Source: Piper betle
Taxonomy: Eukaryota > Streptophyta > Magnoliopsida > Piperales > Piperaceae
Direction: 5' to 3'
Length of the DNA: 64,000 bases
Assembly: GCA_033002965.1 (NCBI GenBank)
Contig: JAURVB010009290.1
Coordinates: 1 to 64,000, forward strand
The notes under the pieces were generated by a model that searched no databases, had not been told where the DNA came from, and saw only the letters and a list, made by a program, of their open reading frames with translations. Shown here piece by piece: positions 49,147 through 62,772 of the stretch. Position 1 is the first letter of the stretch. Each line of letters starts with the position of its first letter. The position numbers and the translations under genes were made by a program.

Positions 49147-52100
49147 TTACTGATGTGCTACAATTGTAGGGCAAGTGCACTTATTGTGCCCAATTCCCCG
49201 TTTGTTGCAACCATGACATAGCCTATCTTTGACCATATATTCAATTGCAAGTTCTTTACCACTCTTACACCTTTTATCACTTCCTTTTGTCTTTGATTGT
49301 GCCGATGGATGTACTTGTATTCCATGATGTAACTTTACATTTAAGACCTGATTAGTTACACCTTCATCTCCCCGTTTCTCTACTCCAACTTTTACTAATT
49401 TCTCTATCTCCAAAAGTTTTTACTTCGCGAGTTCAAATTTCTTAGATGATAAATATGCCTTTTTGACCTATTGATTGAATATACAGTGCAATTCTCCCCA
49501 ATTAGAGGATGAAGTTGTGTTGCAATCACCACGAAGTTCTACTTCATCATCATAAAAAATAACTCCCTTTGCTATTTCAATTGTCTATCTTTTCATGAAA
49601 TAAAGTTGAGGAAAAATATCACCCTCATTCAATCTCAGTACATACAGCAAATGCCTACATGTAATACCTTCACTTTCTAAAAGTTTACAATTATATGTGC
49701 ATCTACTTTCAACTCCTATGTAAGTAACATGTGCAACCAACTCTGAACTATTTCTACAACATGTTACATCATACTGTTCAACATTCTCCCCATCTAATTT
49801 CTTATGAGATGAGTAACAAATTAAACTATATTGTTGTTTTTCTTAAAACTTATAAAAATTGTTATGAGTATAAGCCTTTGCTATCTTATATTTCATCTTG
49901 AATGCATTGAACAATTTGGGGTTTTTATATTCGCTTTCATAAGATCTTTTTGCCTCGTTTAATCTCTATTTTTTGATAGTTCTCTCAAATCTATGTATAA
50001 ACTCAATAAGGCTATTTTTTTTGACATACCTTGAATAAAATGAGTTTTGGGATTCACTTCATTGCGAACTTCTTATACCAGCTAAAAAAATACCTTTACT
50101 ATACACAGACACCCACATTTAACGAATTACATATATGGATTTTAACCACTTATTTTCCTCTTAGCAATTGTCTTTCATTATTTTACTCCATTGTGATTCA
50201 AATTCTTCTTTGTTTTCTGCACCATAAATTAAAGTATGGAATGACTCATAAAACTCCCTTTTGTGAGCAATTACACCGAATTTTTTAGTTTTCTTCTTGA
50301 GGATATACCAAATGCAAAGATGATGATATGTTGAAAGAAATATTAGTTTAATTGCTTTCTCCGTTACAGGATCTTGATAAGTAACAATTGCCCATAGATG
50401 CTTTCCATCTATGCATTTCAAAAATATTTCAAATAGCCACACAAAAGACTCAACCTTTTTATTACACAAAAAGGCACATCCAAATATAATAGTTTGCTTG
50501 TGATGGTTTAATCCGGTAAATGGTGCAAAAATCAAGTGCATATTTATTTATATCAAATGTTGTACAAAAAATCATCACATCAGAGAAAAGATGATAATTT
50601 TTTCTTGCAATTCCATTCGCCCAAAAACAATGTTTCAATCTACCATCATTATCAACTTCGTAGCAATAAAAAAATAAATCATTAATGTAAAACCCGTGAC
50701 TCGAGTCAGAGTTTTATGGGAGCGAACCAGTCGGTTCGAGTCGAGTCAGCTTCATGGAACGCGAGCTGAATTGAGGTCAATTGTGAGTTATGAGCGATAA
50801 GGGTCATATATGCTCAAGTATACGATGACAACGTCAAAAAGATGATGAAAAATGAGTTATCAAGTATATGGAGGTATGCAATATTGATTGTTATTTTATA
50901 TGATCGTAGATTATTTTTAAGGCTGAATGACGAATTAGGACGCGATATAGGTGAGTTTGGGTGGGCTATTAGTTATAAAACATATCATTTGGATGTTGCT
51001 GTGTTCGTCTAATTTTACGGGATTTTCCCCATATTTTTCTAGATTTTTTTTTAGAATTTATTGCGAACTAGTTTTTATTTTGACTCGAGTAGGAATCGAG
51101 TCAATACTTATTTACGAGTTTGCCATTGGGAGTATTTCTTCTTCCTCCCGACACTTCCACACCCAAACCTTATCACCGCCGCCTTGTGTCGTCCCCGCCG
51201 CCGCCACTGTCGACGCCGCGCTGCCGCCGATAAACGCCACCCCACCCCGCCGTGCAGTCGTCGTGCCGCCACGACCCACCCCGGCCACCGTCTCGCTGCG
51301 ACGATGCCAGAATCACCCCACAAGCCACGACGCCCTCCCTTGTCGATTTGCCATCGTCCGGGCCATGCCGCTGCCACTGTGACCCCGACGACCACCCCCT
51401 CGCCGTCGCCGACGTTTCCCCATCATCCCGACCGCTGTCGAGGCCGGCCGCAGCCCCGATCGGAGCACACCGCCGCTGCCACCCACTTTCGACGCCGCCG
51501 CCGCCGACCATCGCCGCCCCTACTGCTTTGGTTGACACCACCATCGGAGCAAGCTTGTCGAGCTGGTGTTGATAGACCCCCTGATTGCCCCGTCCCGAAT
51601 CATCGCCGGTAAACCGTCGGAATTCGCCGGAAAATTGGATTCATGGGAAATTCGCCAGATCATCTGCTGAATGCACCCGGTCCAATCTGATCGGACTTCG
51701 GATGCCGCTAGGTGCCAAATTCGAGTTTCGAGCCACAAAACGAAAACCCTAGCAGTCATCGATTTTCGACGATGCGAGGTATAATTTATATTAACTTAAT
51801 TATTTAAAAGTATTGATTATTAGAATTGCATGCTAGGATTGGTGAATTGTGTGTTATAATAATATATATAAATGTAGATTTGATTAAGGATAAAATATAA
51901 ATTTTTTTGATTGAGTGGTGTTAAAAATGGAGGCTAAGAAACTAATTAGGGTAACTAGGTAATGATCATGATCTAATACAAACTAGCCTAAGTAGACTTG
52001 CTAGAATTGATATAGGTTGATGTGTGTTAATTGATGCGTGATTGTGTTGATTGTGTGTGCATGCTCTAGGATGTGTGATTCATCATGCAGGCGTTAGTTT

Positions 52101-53246
52101 TTAGCATGATTGTGTAGGTACGGTGTATGAGCTTGCCGCCTAGGCGCGTGGACCCATTTGGAGCTTCTACCACGTCCATTTAGGACTCGTTCTCTATTTT
52201 TACGCTACTCTATTATGTATTTGATTTATCATGTGTAGAATGAGTTAAGTGGCATTTTATCGGATCCCACTTAACTCGGGCCATTTAGCCAATGATTTTT
52301 CGGATTAATAACCCTCGAGGATGAGATCCCTTGAGTTTGTTTTCGAACTTCAGATCCAGCTCACGATGCCTTCGGGCCTATTGTATAAATCCCAACCTAG
52401 ACCTATATATATGTATAGTTATCGCGTTTTCAGTGAGAGATTGAATGAGGGAAATCCGACTACCGTGCTACACTAGCGGGCACGTGTGAGTCGATACTGG
52501 GCTCTGGAATGGTGTGCGGGCCATTTCATTCCCGAGGGATCCTGACAACTCCACCTTTGAGTTCCAAACCCGAAGAAGTGTGGAGGTTCACGGGTACTGC
52601 AAAGCAGCGCATGTCTAGACTTGTGGTTTCAAAGGGTACTAAAGGCGACTGCCTGAGAGTGCTCGGCCTTCGTGCTCAAGGCCAGGAGTAATATGGAAGG
52701 TGTAGAGGGTGAAAAGAAATGAGATTTGATGCGAGAAGTGATAGAGAATTGTCTAAGGTATGAGAATGAGAAAGAAAGGGGGACACTGTCGACCCAAGGG
52801 CGACGAGCTCCCATATGTACCCTGATGGGAGTTCTTGAAGAAGTATATGGTTTTCATTCAACAGGAGAGTTTGCTCTCCTGTGCCAGATTGATATTAGTT
52901 ATTTTCCAGGCCGGTAACACTCGTTACTAACGGTTTTTCTATATATATGTAGGTGAGGAATGCGAGCGATGAAAGCTGTCGGGATTGCGAAGGAGCAGTA
53001 CGGAACAGCGCACACATGTACCTGCCGCGTGTAATGTATAATGATGGTGTGTTAATGCTATGTGAATGATAATTAGAATATTTTGTCTTGATAAATTGCT
53101 TTTATGAGACGAGCAGATAATTGTGAATGAGTAGGGAGCCTTGGAGTTCAGACTCTGCTCAAATGAAACGAAAGAGATAATGACTGAAGGTCATAGTAGA
53201 TTGTTATGTTTTATTGCATTTTGATAAAATATTTATATACTCTTGC

Positions 53247-56200
53247 TGTAAAACCCGTGATTCGAGTCAGGGTTTTACGTTACCGAACCAGTCGGTTCGA
53301 TCGTTGGTTCGAGTCGAGTCGGTTTCATGAATCGCGTGCTGAGTCGAGACCAGCCGTGAGTTATGAGCGATGAGAGTCAGGTGTACCTGAATATATGATG
53401 ATAACGTCGAGAAGATGATGAGATACGAGTTATCTGAATTTATGAAAGTATGCAGTATTTTTTTCTTTTTATATGTTTGATCGTAGAAATAGTTTTAGGG
53501 CCGAATGACGAATTAGGACGCGTTGGATTATATTCGGGTGGGTTATTAGTTATGGAGCATGTCATTTGGATGTTGTTGTGTTTGTTTTATTTTATGTGAT
53601 TTTTCCATATTTTTCTAGATTTTTTTAGAATTTATTACGAACTAGTTATTATTTTGACTCGAGTAGGAATCGAGTCAATACTTATTTACGAAAATGCCAT
53701 CGCACGCGCTTCTTCTTCCTCCCGACCTTTTCTCCCCCACGCCCAAACCCTAACCGCCACCGCCCCTGTTCGCGCGCCACCGCCGCCACGGCTGACGCCG
53801 CCTGGCCGCTGATCAATGCCGCCCCGCCCCATCGTGTCGTCGTCGTGCCGCCCCGACCAACCCCGGCCACCGTCGCGCCGCCACGACGCCGGAATCGCCC
53901 CACAAGCCGCGACGCTCTGCCCACTGATTCCGCCGCCGTCTGAGCCGCGCCGCCGCCGCTGTGACCCCGACGACCACCCCCTCGACGTCGCCGACGTTTC
54001 CCCCATCGTCCCGACCACTGTCGAGGCCGGCCGGAGCCTCGATCGGAGAACGCCGCCACCGCCGCCCATTTTCGACGCCGCCGTCGACGGCCATCGCCGC
54101 CTCGGCTACCCTGTTTGACACCACCATTGGACCGAGCTCGTCGAGCTGGTGCCGATAGACCCCCTGATTGCTCCGTCCCAAATCATCGCCGGAAAACCGT
54201 CGGAATCCGCCGGAAAACCGCCGACACTCGCCGGAAAACCGCCGGAACCGCCGGAAATTGGATTTGTGGGAAATTCGCCGGATCATCCGCCGAACGCACC
54301 CGGTCCAATCTGATCGGACTTCGGACGCCGCTAGGTGCTGAATTCGAGTTTCGAGCCACGAAACGGAAACCCTAGCCGTCGCCGATTTTCGACGACGCGA
54401 GGTATAATTTATTTTAATTTAATTATTTGAAAGTTTTGATTATTAGAATTGCATGCTAGGATTGGTGAATTGTGTGTTATAATAATATATATAAATGTAG
54501 ATTTGATTAAGGATAAAAATATGAAATTTGTTTGATTGTGTGGTGTTAAAAATAGAAGTTATGAAACTAACTAGGGTTATTAAGTAATAATCACGATCTA
54601 ATCAAACTAGCTTAAGTAGACTCGCTAGAATTGATATAGGTTGATGTGTGTTGATTGACGTGTGATTATGTTGATTGTGTGTGTAACACCCCAATCCGGT
54701 TTACTCTCAACCCGGACAAGAATTGTTACAACGGATCGAACTACTCGTAAACCGATTAAGTTGGCTGACCTAAGACCTAATCGGCTACAACATACCCCTC
54801 TCGACGTCTCAAGATGGAATATGCCGCAAGTGCGCAACCAGTATATGAATGAGATGCAAAACCCTAACAGGATACTACGTGAATATCATGGTAATAATCA
54901 CACACAAATTAATTAAAATAGCAACAAAATTCAAAAGAAAACCTGGGATAAAACGGACAGAGTCTCCCCTAAAAGTGCAATAAGGGGACAACCTGTTAAA
55001 AACGCGGTACAATATAATATACATAAAACACTAATTTGCATTACACTAAGGTTTTAAAACCTCCACACATTCTTACTTGGCGTCTCGCGCACCTGCAATC
55101 TCATACTCAGCTCATTTGGTTCTTTTTCATTTCAACATGACACATCATTAGAGTTTCCTTCAAAACATCCCAAACATTTCCAAAACAAGGCATACAAGCC
55201 TCACAAACGCATGCATATATCTATATATATATCTGCACACTTATATACATACACAATTATCATGCAGTCACATCATATCTTACACAAAAGTCGACGCGGC
55301 ATCAGGCATGTGTGTGCAATGCAACCGCTAGTCCTTCGTCAAGGCCGGCATACTCCAATCCTCTTCCTCACCTACATATATAGTAAGAAAACGTCAGCAA
55401 CGGTTGTCACTGGTCCGGAAATAGCTAATATCAAACTGAACATGAGAGTAAACCCTCATGGAAAGCAAACATCCATATATATACATATCTTCCTCAAGAA
55501 CTCTCTCATAAGGGCAACTATAGAGGAGCCGTCGAGCAGCTGACTCGACAGCATCCCGATCTATCTGGTACTATGCCGCTCACGGCACTTCTTTTTCAGT
55601 ACTCTGCATAAAACTCTTATCCTAAGCCCTCTCCGAACCTCCATAATACTCCTGGTCTTGAGCACGTAGACCGAGTACTCTCAGGCAGTCGCCTTTAGTA
55701 CCCTTTGAACCACAAGTCCGGACATGCGCTGTACTAGACAGTACCCGTAAACCTCCACGTCCTCCGGGTGTGAGGAACTCAAACGCGGAGTTGTCAGGAT
55801 CCCTCGGGATGGAACAGTCCGCTGGCACTAATCCAGAGCCCGCTATGACTGGCACGGCATCCGCTCATGGTACGTGCAGTCAACTCATCTTCTCTTGTCT
55901 CACTGAAAACTCGATAAAACTATTTATAGGGCTGGGTCGGGATTTATTATAATAGGCCCGAAGGCAACTTGAGGTGGATCTTATTTTCGAAAACAAACTC
56001 GAGGGATCTCATCCTCGAGGGTTATTAATTCCAAAAACAAACGACTAGGTGACCCGTGTTAGGTGGGGTCCAATAAATCATCCACCTGACACGTCCTACA
56101 ATCAATAAATCAAATCATCGATAGAATAGAGCGATAAAACCTGAGAAGCGTGTCCTAACGGACCTGTCAGAAGCTCCAAGCGCAGTCTCGTGCCTAGACG

Positions 56201-59150
56201 GCGAGCTCCTGCAACGAACCTACATGAACATAACTATTTACTAACGCCCATACATATATGATGCACACCTATATAACTAATATATCCACATGCATACAAT
56301 CATCTAATCAACCATGATAATCATCTCGACAAATACCCTACGTCTCTAATTGTCAAGCAAGTTAATAATTTTATCATTTCATATGTTACTTATTACCTAG
56401 CACTTTTAATTCCAATTTCAAAGCATACCTATTCTAATTAGGTGACAATGGTTTAATCAATTTAATCTGTTTAGCTTAATGTTAGCATGCAAAACCTAAT
56501 TCATACATATTCATGAATTAACTAGTTAACAAGCATTTCATTAACTACTCAATGGTTTACTAACAATTTCATTACTAAGCATTCACATCATCCAACACAA
56601 TTTACCCTAATCATCATATGTTTATCATAATCATGATTAATTAAACTAAAAGCATGAAGTTAATAAAATTAATTCTAATATGCTACTATGACCACAATAA
56701 GTATGTAATTATTCTAAAAAATAAGAAGGAAGAACCACCTCGCGATCGGCGCTGAAATCGGTGCCGACGGACGAAGGCGGCGATTTTCCGGCGACTATGC
56801 CGGCGGTTTCCGGCAGCTCCGATGGTTTTCCGGTGACTGCTCCGGCGAGGCAATCGGGGGTAGGGGTTAGCACCGCCTCGGTGAGCTGAATCCAATGGCG
56901 GTGACGAGAAGGACAGCCGCGGCGGCGATGGCCGCCAACGGCGGCGTCGAGTGCGGTCGGGGCGGTCGGCCGCTCCGATCAGACCCACGGCCGACCCTCG
57001 ACGGCGGCGCAAATCAGAGGGGAAAGGTAGGGGAGGTCGAGGGGAGGAGCTCCGACGTCACGGCGGCGGCGGTCCGGCGCAGACGGCGGCGAAATCGCGT
57101 CGGGAACGGAGGAACAATCGAGGCGATTTCCGGCAGTCACGGCGGCTGACGGTGGCCGGGCGTGGTCGAGGCGGCAAGGCGACGGCACGGCCGGGCTGGG
57201 CGGCGTCGATCGACGGCGGTCTGGCGTCGGTGGCGGCGGCACAAATCCGAAGGTGGTGGCGGTGAAACACGGGATGGGGTCTGGGGAGGAAGATGAATAG
57301 TAAAAGGTGGTGGCAAGGTTGTAAATAAGACTTGACTCGACACCGGCTCGAGTCAAGAATGATAACCGACTCGGAATAAATCCTAGAAAAATCTAAAAAA
57401 ATTGGGAAAAATCCCATAAAATCAAACAAAATATCACAACATCCAATGACATGTCGTATAACTAATAACCCACCCGCATACCATCTAACGCGTCCTAATG
57501 CGTTATTCGGCCTATACTAAATTCTACGGTCACAACATAAAAAAATAAAATAAAATAACATCTCAACTGTATACTCTCATATCTACTGATAACTCAGTCT
57601 GCTGATGCGTATCTGACGCCATCTTCGATACTTGGGTATACATGAACCCTCATAGCACGTGCGCACGGTCGGACTCGGCCCCGCACACGTGTTCTGAAAG
57701 CTGAACCAATTCGAATCTACGGTCAAACCGACCGGCTAGCAACTATAAAACCCTGACTCAGAGTCGCTGGGTTTTATTGTGTAGGTACGGTGTAGGAGCT
57801 CGCCGCCTAGGCGCGTGGACCCGTTTGGAGCTTCTACCAGGTCCGTTTAGGACTCGTTCTCTGATTTACGCTACTCTCTTGTGTATTTGATTTATTATGT
57901 GCAGGACGAGTTAAGTGGCGTTTTATCGAATCCCACTTAACTCGGGCCATTTAGCCAACGATTTTCCGGATTAATAACCCTCGAGGATGAGATCCCTCGA
58001 GTTTGTTTTCGAACTTCAGATCCAGCTCACGTTGCCTTCGGGCCTATTGTATAAATCCCAACCCAGACCTATATATATGTATAGTTTTCGTGTTTTGGTG
58101 AGAGACTGAATGAGGGAAATCCGACTACCGTGCTACGCGAGCGGGCACGTGTGTGTCGACAGTGGGCTCTGGAATGGTGTGCGGGCCGTTTCATTCCCGA
58201 GGGATCCTGACAACTCCACCTTTGAGTTCCTCAAACCCGGAGAAGTGTGGAGGTTCACGGGTACTGCATTGCAGCGCATGTCTAGACTTGTGGTTTCAAA
58301 GGGTACTGAAGGCGACTGCCTGAGAGTACTCGGCCTTCGTGCTCAAGGCCAGGAGTAATATGGAAGGTGCAGAGGGCGGATAGGAACGAGATTTGACGCG
58401 AGAAGCAATAGAGAAATGGCCGAGGCATGAGAATGTGAAAGATAGGGGGACGCTGTCGACCCGATGGCGACGGCTCCCGTATGTGCCCTGATGAGAGTTC
58501 TTGAGGAAGTATATGGTTTTCATTCAACAGGAGAGTTTGCTCTCCTGTGCCAGTTTGATATTAGTTATTTTCCGGGCCGGTAACACTCGTTACTGACGGT
58601 TTTTCTATATATATGTAGGTGAGGAATGCGAGCGATGAAAGCTGTCGGGACTGTGGAGGAGCAGCACGGAATCGCGCACACATGTACCTGCCGCGTGTAA
58701 CGTATGTATAATGATGGTGTGTTATTATTATGTAAATGATAATTTTGATGTGTTTGCGTGAATGTATTGCTTGTTATGAAACGAACTGATAAATATGAAT
58801 GAGTAGGGAGCCTTGGAGTTCAGACTCGGCTCGGGTAAAAACAAATGAGATAATGATTTAATGTCATGGTAGATTATTATGCGTTATCGTATTTTCATAA
58901 AATATTATATATTTTCTTTTGGTTTCTCATTTATTATTTTGTCTTGTTTTTGCTTGTACATCTTAGTATGCATGTAGGACCACGTTAGAACCCACGCATC
59001 CCATCCATGCATTTCATGTTTGCATCTCCATCTTAAAACGCCGAGAGTAGATCCTGGACGGCTTAACCGAACCTAGTAGATTAGCGAACGGTTCGGTCGC
59101 CGGTGACATTTCCGGGTCGGTTCACGGGTGAGCCGAAACGGGGTGTTACA
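53247..59150 (-). mobile_element. Inner solo LTR of the large family (level 2 of nest)
   Basis: It begins TGTAAAACCCGTGATTCG and ends GGGTGTTACA on the plus strand, with a perfect TSD CTTGC at 53242-53246 and 59151-59155. It is itself interrupted by a plus-strand LTR at 54682-57778. Without that, it is about 2.8 kb. It contains the family CG-rich tract (53690-54400), the GACTCGAG...CGAGTCAA module (53657-53678) and the CCTCGAGGATGAGATCCCTC element. Confidence 0.92.
54682..57778 (+). mobile_element. Innermost solo LTR, divergent subfamily (level 3 of nest)
   Basis: This is the same LTR architecture in the opposite orientation: start TGTAACACCCCAATCCGG, TATAGGGCTGGGTCGGG at about 55926, CG-rich tract at about 56740-57260, CTTGACTCGACACCGGCTCG module, and an end GGGTTTTATT. 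The 5' lead differs clearly from the other copies (GGTTTACTCTCAACCCGG), marking a subfamily. Flanks GTGTG and GTGTA form a possible TSD with one mismatch; the 3' boundary is uncertain by a base or two. About 60 bp of the host LTR, present in the outer copy near 52060-52110, is missing next to the insertion. Confidence 0.85.
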
Positions 59151-60200
59151 CTTGCTGTGGACAGGTTGGCCCCTATTGCATTTTTAGGGGAGATTTTGTC
59201 CATTTTTTCATAAATAGTAATGAATTTTTATTTAAATTTCTTACTTGTTGAATGGTTTTGGTTTGCTTGCATATCATCACATGTATGTAGAACTCCGTTA
59301 GAACCCAATTGTTCCCATTCATGCATCTCATAGTTGCATCCCCATCTTAAGACGCCGAGGGCAGATCCGGGTCGGCTTAACCGAACCAGTATATTAGCGA
59401 ACGGTTCGGTCGCCGGTGAAATTTTCGGGTCGGTTCATGAGTGAGCCAAACGGGGTGTTACAATTCATCTCTTTCATTTCCTCGAAATGTTCCATCAATA
59501 ATTGCACATTAATTTCCTTAATCTCTTCTTTATTTCTTGTCTGGGCATTTCTAATATCTATTTCTGTACAACTAATATTTTCAACCCCACCTGCTTCAAT
59601 TTCTAGCACACACATTAGTTGAAAAGTTTTTTATATTAGCCTCTGCAAATGTGTCATTTAAATTTCAGTGCACACTGCTAACTTGCCTATGTGACATAAA
59701 AATGAGTTTTTGATGGTGTAAGTAGTGCATGACTATGTCCTTCAAAATACATGACCTTCCATGTACCCTCTTTATTTTTAGTTACCCTGATGCGTGCTTG
59801 ACAATCTTCTCTACTTATATGATAAGTTCTTTTTTTCCTTTGTGGGGTATTTCTCTCTTTCGTTTGCTCGTACTCATACCATCATTATTGTTATCATCTT
59901 CATATCCATTATGTATTTTACACTCATCTTCTTTTAAATATCCTTCTTTAAAACACACAAACACTTGAAAACATAACTCTTTTATTTTCTTATGATAATT
60001 TGTGCTATATTTACATATACCAAATCCAGCCATTTTTGAATAACTAGTGTAGAAGTTGAGTGCATCATGCAAACAATCAAATTGCATTCTAACCTTCGGT
60101 TTGAACTCATCTTCTACAATAGGATAGAATGTTGTAATACGTTGGGTTAATTCTTCTTCGTCATTTCCTTTATCTTTAAGATTGTTTATTCTTAAAAAAT

Positions 60201-62450
60201 ATAAAATTTCAAAAAACTAAGAATATAATCAATTAAAATAATCATAATAAACATTCTTTAGTTGAGTCAAAATACTTTTGAAAGCTTAACTCTTACCTGA
60301 TACACGACAGCGTGATCAACACAGAGGATAGGTGTCTATATATATATATACACACACACGCACACACACGCACACACTCATTAATTTAATGCAACAATCA
60401 AGAATAAGTAAAAATTGATACGTTTAAGTTATTCTTTTAAAAAGTATTAATCAAGTTAAAAAATTTATGGACACATCCATTTATTTATTAGATTTATAAG
60501 GTGTTTGATGCGATTTTTTTTTTGAGGTTATTACACTTATTTTACACATTTATACGTATAGTTAAATACTCAATGATTTGAAGCCGACTTCACGATAGCT
60601 ATATGCAATATAAAGTTCATTGGCATAGCTATATGATCAATTATTTGAATCGCACGGTCATTTTTTGTTATCAATTTGATAGAATTTCCCAGATTATCTA
60701 AATACGTTCCTTGTAACTTTACATTGAACTGTCCATATTAGTTTAAGTTGACATAGAAGCATCGCTGCTAACTAAGCACTAATTTTTTATATAACTTATA
60801 AGTATTAAGTATTTTATACATGCTGTACTGTGTGGTTAATTTATAACTATAAACATTGGGCCATTTGTTTAATGGGACATTTTCCTCTAGGTGCATGCTC
60901 TAAGAATATCAGCGCTAGACAAGTATAATTATGTACTAATTATTTATAACTAATGGAATAAACATCTGTTTTATGTTAATAACCAATTCAAGACTCTACA
61001 ACAAGTGGCAGCCAGACAATGGAACACGTGAGAGTAAGTCCTTCGAGGTCACAAAAAGTTATCACCCAACATTTCTCAAAGTGAAAACAATTATTGGTAA
61101 GTCGTCCTTGTGTTAGGTCTAATCTTCTACTAATCGTTTGACTAATTTCCATGATTGCATCTTATCTCTTGATTATGTCTAGTTTAATCTCTAAATTAGC
61201 AATGCATATATACAAAACAATGCAGCCTGGAAAATTGAACCTGCCCATCCTATCTCACGTCGTGCAATGGCCGGCAACAAGTTTTGATATTAACGTGGAG
61301 AGGGGAGGGACAGCTCATTTCAAAGCTCATAACTAGACTAAAAAATTATCACATAGAAGCAGAAAACTCACCGGAATCTGTGTTGGGAAGTGGCTAAAAA
61401 ATAGAGATCTTTAGGGGATCAGTTGATCAGAATGGTTAAGGTTGGCAAGGCAACTGAGATATATTGTGTACTTGGTGTTCTGTAAATATATATATTGGCA
61501 TAGTCGTGTCAGATCTAGGATGTATATAATATGGTTTTATTTGTTGGATGAGCTGTGAAGCTGCCATATATTACCGAAATCTTTAACCAAGCCCTCGGAG
61601 GGATTTTGTGCCCTCCCCCTTGTTTAGTCAAAAAATACTTAAATTTTAATTTATACGATTGTTATTAATAATTATTGTCGGGCCCTTTGGACCCCAAAAT
61701 TTTTTGCAATAATTAAAAGAGAATTATAACAGATGCCATAGGCATTTCTTAATCCACAAGTTAACTCAAGAAATAAAATTTTCTCATTAACATATATATA
61801 TATAAGTAATTAACCTCATACAATCAATGTCTATAAATTCAACAATTATAAAAAAATATTAATTAAGATTAGGAAATTTTCTTGCGTGTGAAAGCTAGGA
61901 TAAAAAGATATATATAATTCTGGTTATACTCGAAACAATCTCATGTTGTTAAATTAATACAATCAAGTGCAATACAAAAAGGAAAAACAAGAGCAACACA
62001 AAAATGAAAAAATTTAATGAGGTTAGGCTATGCACGCCTAGTTTTCCAATTCAAAGCAAGATTACCGGTATTTAAACGAGAGGATTATTGTAAGCCCTCA
62101 TTCACTCGAAAAATGTAATATGCATATCACTATATCTAACCTAACTAACAATAAAACCATAAATATGGAAAATCAGAAACGCATCGCTCTCGTTCGCTTC
62201 TTATATATATTCTAACATTAATGTATGCAAACCAACAAAAGCATATTAATGTTTGATCTACTTAAGCTTATTGAAAACTGGCTGGTAAGTTAATTCAAAG
62301 TTACAAGCTGCAGCAAAATGGTAAATATTGGCCTCATTTCCAGGTATCTATGATTATTTTGCTATATACTTGTCAACAAGAGACAAAGGTTAGGTTGCCG
62401 ACAACGGCTGATATGTTGTTTTGTTTCATCACTCAATGGGTGGTCCCAAA
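60201..62450. other. AT-rich intergenic region
   Basis: No gene is recognised. Bases 61674-61790 (GTCGGGCCCTTTGGACCC, then CATTTCTTAATCCACAAGTTA) resemble 10330-10420 (TGTTGGGTCCAATGGGTCCC, then TTTTCTTAATCCACAAACTA), suggesting two pieces of one more LTR family whose limits I could not set. A TA/CA dinucleotide run lies at about 60337-60379. Confidence 0.5.
60337..60379. repeat. Compound (TA)n(CA)n microsatellite
   Basis: A (TA)n run passes into (CA)n, interrupted by CG at two places. Confidence 0.95.
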
Positions 62451-62452
62451 AA

Positions 62453-62458
62453 TATAAA
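62453..62458 (+). promoter_or_regulatory. Possible TATA box of the bHLH gene
   Basis: TATAAA in AAATATAAACA is followed about 30-60 bases later by a CT-rich leader-like stretch (CTCTCAATTCCTTCTCTTC). It is about 500 bp upstream of the chosen start codon, so the leader would be long. No other candidate in the interval looks better. Confidence 0.35.
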
Positions 62459-62577
62459 CAAAAAAAAGTTCAGCTCTATTACTACTCCACCACGTTCTCT
62501 CAATTCCTTCTCTTCATTCACTCACTCATCTCATCCTCCAGCTGCAACCTGCTTAACTACTTAACTAACTGATAACG

Positions 62578-62772
62578 ATGGGTCTGAACACTTATCAATC
62601 ATCTGTTAAGACCCATATAATCATCTTCTTCCTTTGACACCCAACTTTAATGAAACATGTGCTGCAAGTATTATACCATTTGATGCAGTTCTCAAAGACC
62701 CACTTAGTCAGAGCTCGAAATTTCTTCCGTCTGTTGATGGATATAACTAATAAGCAATGTCAGATGCCATGA
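62578..62772 (+). promoter_or_regulatory. Two short upstream ORFs in the presumed bHLH leader
   Basis: An ATG at 62578 opens a 19-codon ORF ending TGA at 62635-62637. An ATG at 62650 opens a 40-codon ORF ending TGA at 62770-62772. Both lie between the possible TATA box and the bHLH start. If the leader is not spliced they could lower translation of the main ORF. Their peptides were not matched to any known conserved upstream peptide. Confidence 0.3.

Larger units (their letters stand above)
50686..59462 (-). mobile_element. Outer solo LTR of the large family (level 1 of nest)
   Basis: On the plus strand it begins TGTAAAACCCGTGACTCG and ends GGGGTGTTACA, the reverse complement of the family ends, so it lies on the minus strand. 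Flanks ATTAA (50681-50685) and ATTCA (59463-59467) are a TSD with one mismatch. LTR sequence runs 50686-53241 and resumes at 59156-59462 after the inner LTR. The separated parts sum to about 2.87 kb, the family length. It is inserted in the FAR1-like pseudogene between EEMKEMN and FFYCYEVD. Confidence 0.9.
49147..60200 (-). pseudogene. FAR1-like / MULE-transposase-derived pseudogene split by nested LTRs
   Basis: Minus-strand order: a FAR1 DNA-binding domain at about 60200-59690 (PKVRMQFDCLHDALNFYTSY, SKMAGFGICKYS, EDCQARIRVTKN); QLLMEHFEEMKEMN just before 59463; then, after the LTR nest, FFYCYEVDNDGRLKHCFWAN from 50680; the MULE transposase core at 50541-50161 (APFTGLNHHKQ, FVWLFEIFLKCIDGKH, ESQWSKIMKDN); NKWLKSIYVIR; a SWIM-like finger near 49690 (CTYNCKLLESEGITCRH); and a C-terminal CHGC zinc knuckle near 49200. 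FAR1/FHY3 proteins are domesticated Mutator transposases acting in light signalling. Here the frame is broken by a one-base insertion near 50541, several stops, and the 8.8-kb LTR block. Two DDE Asp positions are changed (FCTTF, TYQDP). Whether it was a host gene or a Mutator element is unclear; no TIRs were found. Confidence 0.9.

Noticed and set aside
54682..57778. A full-length LTR retrotransposon between the repeated LTR ends
   Set aside because: All space between matching ends is LTR sequence. No primer-binding site followed by gag/pol was found, and TSDs flank single LTRs, so these are solo LTRs.
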